Part shown: piece after piece, positions 63,394 to 64,000 of the stretch
Layout of the letters: every line of letters begins with the position of its first letter
Position numbering within the stretch: position 1 is the first letter of the stretch
Assembly: GCF_904063055.1 (NCBI RefSeq)
Contig: NZ_CAJFCN010000003.1
Coordinates: 186,001-250,000 of the forward strand
Length of the DNA stretch: 64,000 nt
DNA from: Pseudomonas paracarnis
Lineage (GTDB): Bacteria; Pseudomonadota; Gammaproteobacteria; Pseudomonadales; Pseudomonadaceae
Direction: 5' to 3'
The notes under the pieces: generated by a model
Databases searched by the model: none
The model's input: only the letters and a program-made list of their open reading frames with translations
Told to the model about the DNA's origin: nothing
Made by a program: the position numbers and the translations under genes

Positions 63394-64000
63394 ATGCAGA
63401 TTGAAAACAAGGTATTCCTGGTCAGCGGCGGCGCGTCGGGCCTCGGCGCGGCCACGGCCGAAATGCTGGTCGCCGCGGGTGCCAAGGTGATGCTGGTGGA
63501 CTTGAACGCCGACGCCGTGACTGCCAAGGCCAAGCAACTGGGCGACAATGCCCGCAGCGCCGTGGCGGACATCAGCCAGGAAGCCGCTGCAGAAGCGGCC
63601 GTGACGGCGGCGGTCGAGGCCTTTGGGGGCTTGCACGGTCTGGTCAACTGCGCGGGTGTCGTGCGTGGCGAGAAGATCCTCGGCAAGAACGGCCCGCACG
63701 GCCTGGCGAGCTTTGCCCAGGTCATCAACGTCAACCTGATCGGCAGTTTCAACCTGCTGCGCCTGGCCGCTGCGGCGATCGCTGAAACCGAGGCGAATGC
63801 CGACGGCGAGCGGGGCATCATCATTAATACCGCCTCGGTGGCGGCATTCGATGGGCAGATCGGCCAGGCTGCGTACGCCGCGTCCAAGGGCGCGATCGCC
63901 AGCCTCACCTTGCCTGCCGCGCGGGAACTGGCGCGCTTTGGTATCCGGGTGATGACCATTGCACCCGGCATTTTCGAAACCCCGATGATGGCCGGCATGA
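63394..64000 (+). CDS. SDR dehydrogenase (3-hydroxyacyl-CoA type), truncated by window end
   Basis: The first 202 codons of a short-chain dehydrogenase; the window ends before the stop. Cofactor motif G-G-A-S-G-L-G is at 12-18, N-x-A-G as N-C-A-G near 87, catalytic Ser in N-T-A-S-V-A-A, and Y-A-A-S-K in A-A-Y-A-A-S-K. The insert after N-V-N and the [11 protein letters not shown] motif resemble human HSD17B10-type 3-hydroxyacyl-CoA dehydrogenases. With the upstream acyl-CoA synthetase it suggests an acyl-CoA catabolic operon continuing to the right. AAGGAAA precedes the ATG. Confidence 0.9.
   Translation, partial: MQIENKVFLVSGGASGLGAATAEMLVAAGAKVMLVDLNADAVTAKAKQLGDNARSAVADISQEAAAEAAVTAAVEAFGGLHGLVNCAGVVRGEKILGKNGPHGLASFAQVINVNLIGSFNLLRLAAAAIAETEANADGERGIIINTASVAAFDGQIGQAAYAASKGAIASLTLPAARELARFGIRVMTIAPGIFETPMMAGM

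Noticed and set aside
61894..63699. 601-codon open frame antisense to the acyl-CoA synthetase
   Set aside because: Composition (His/Gln/Arg/Gly-rich) is typical of a shadow frame; the sense strand has a complete AMP-binding enzyme.

Overview
The window looks like chromosomal DNA of a Pseudomonas, most likely of the P. fluorescens group. The signs are an MvaT/MvaU-type H-NS protein, DUF4946, DUF3313 and DUF1254 proteins, an OxyR-type ahpC promoter, 4-hydroxyphenylpyruvate dioxygenase, many short extracytoplasmic lipoproteins, high-GC coding sequence, and REP-type palindromes carrying the GTGGGAGC core. I see no rRNA, tRNA, CRISPR array or insertion sequence.

Layout. 0-13.9 kb: an arsR repressor at the left edge; azlCD; small lipoproteins; a DUF1275 membrane protein; an ABC-F ATPase; topoisomerase IB; the molybdate operon modABC with a ModE-like palindrome; a nitronate monooxygenase; and an alkylation-repair operon (DUF1883 protein, 55-residue protein, alkB, ada). 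The Ada protein has lost three of its four zinc cysteines. 14-22.4 kb: galU, gor, a divergent KfrA/TnpT-like and TnpS-like recombinase pair (the recombinase is frameshifted), ahpC-ahpF behind an OxyR-type site, and gloA. 22.4-32.3 kb: mvaU-like regulator, CSS-EAL phosphodiesterase, LysR/EamA pair, hppD, a toxin- or effector-like gene, rarD-like permease, aldo/keto reductase and LysR. 32.4-42.8 kb: an SDR, a D-glycerate/sugar-diacid module (MFS carrier, CdaR-type regulator, glycerate kinase), an operon of outer-membrane protein, MFS carrier and deacetylase under a LuxR-type regulator, a GNAT enzyme and a racemase. 43-60 kb: DUF3313 lipoprotein, DUF1254 protein, then a signalling cluster (response regulator; triple-receiver hybrid kinase; CheR; CheB; receiver-kinase; receiver; and, on the other strand, KaiC-like ATPase with a hybrid kinase). 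The cluster is split by a large toxin- or effector-like gene of 1111 codons. 60-64 kb: TPR protein, bestrophin, and an acyl-CoA synthetase plus SDR operon that runs off the right edge.

The most interesting signal is a pair of widely separated, compositionally unusual genes (28116-29345 + and 52548-55883 -). Each is preceded at a suitable distance by a match to the HrpL-dependent 'hrp box' (GGAAC-C, 15-16 nt, CCAC-nn-A). Both products have polar N-termini like type III secretion signals and toxin-like sequence features. I infer that they are candidate, apparently undescribed type III effectors, or related secreted toxins, whose secretion apparatus lies outside this window. Other points to check are the degenerate Ada, the domesticated TnpS/TnpT-like pair, and the frameshifts in the recombinase and in the KaiC-partner kinase.
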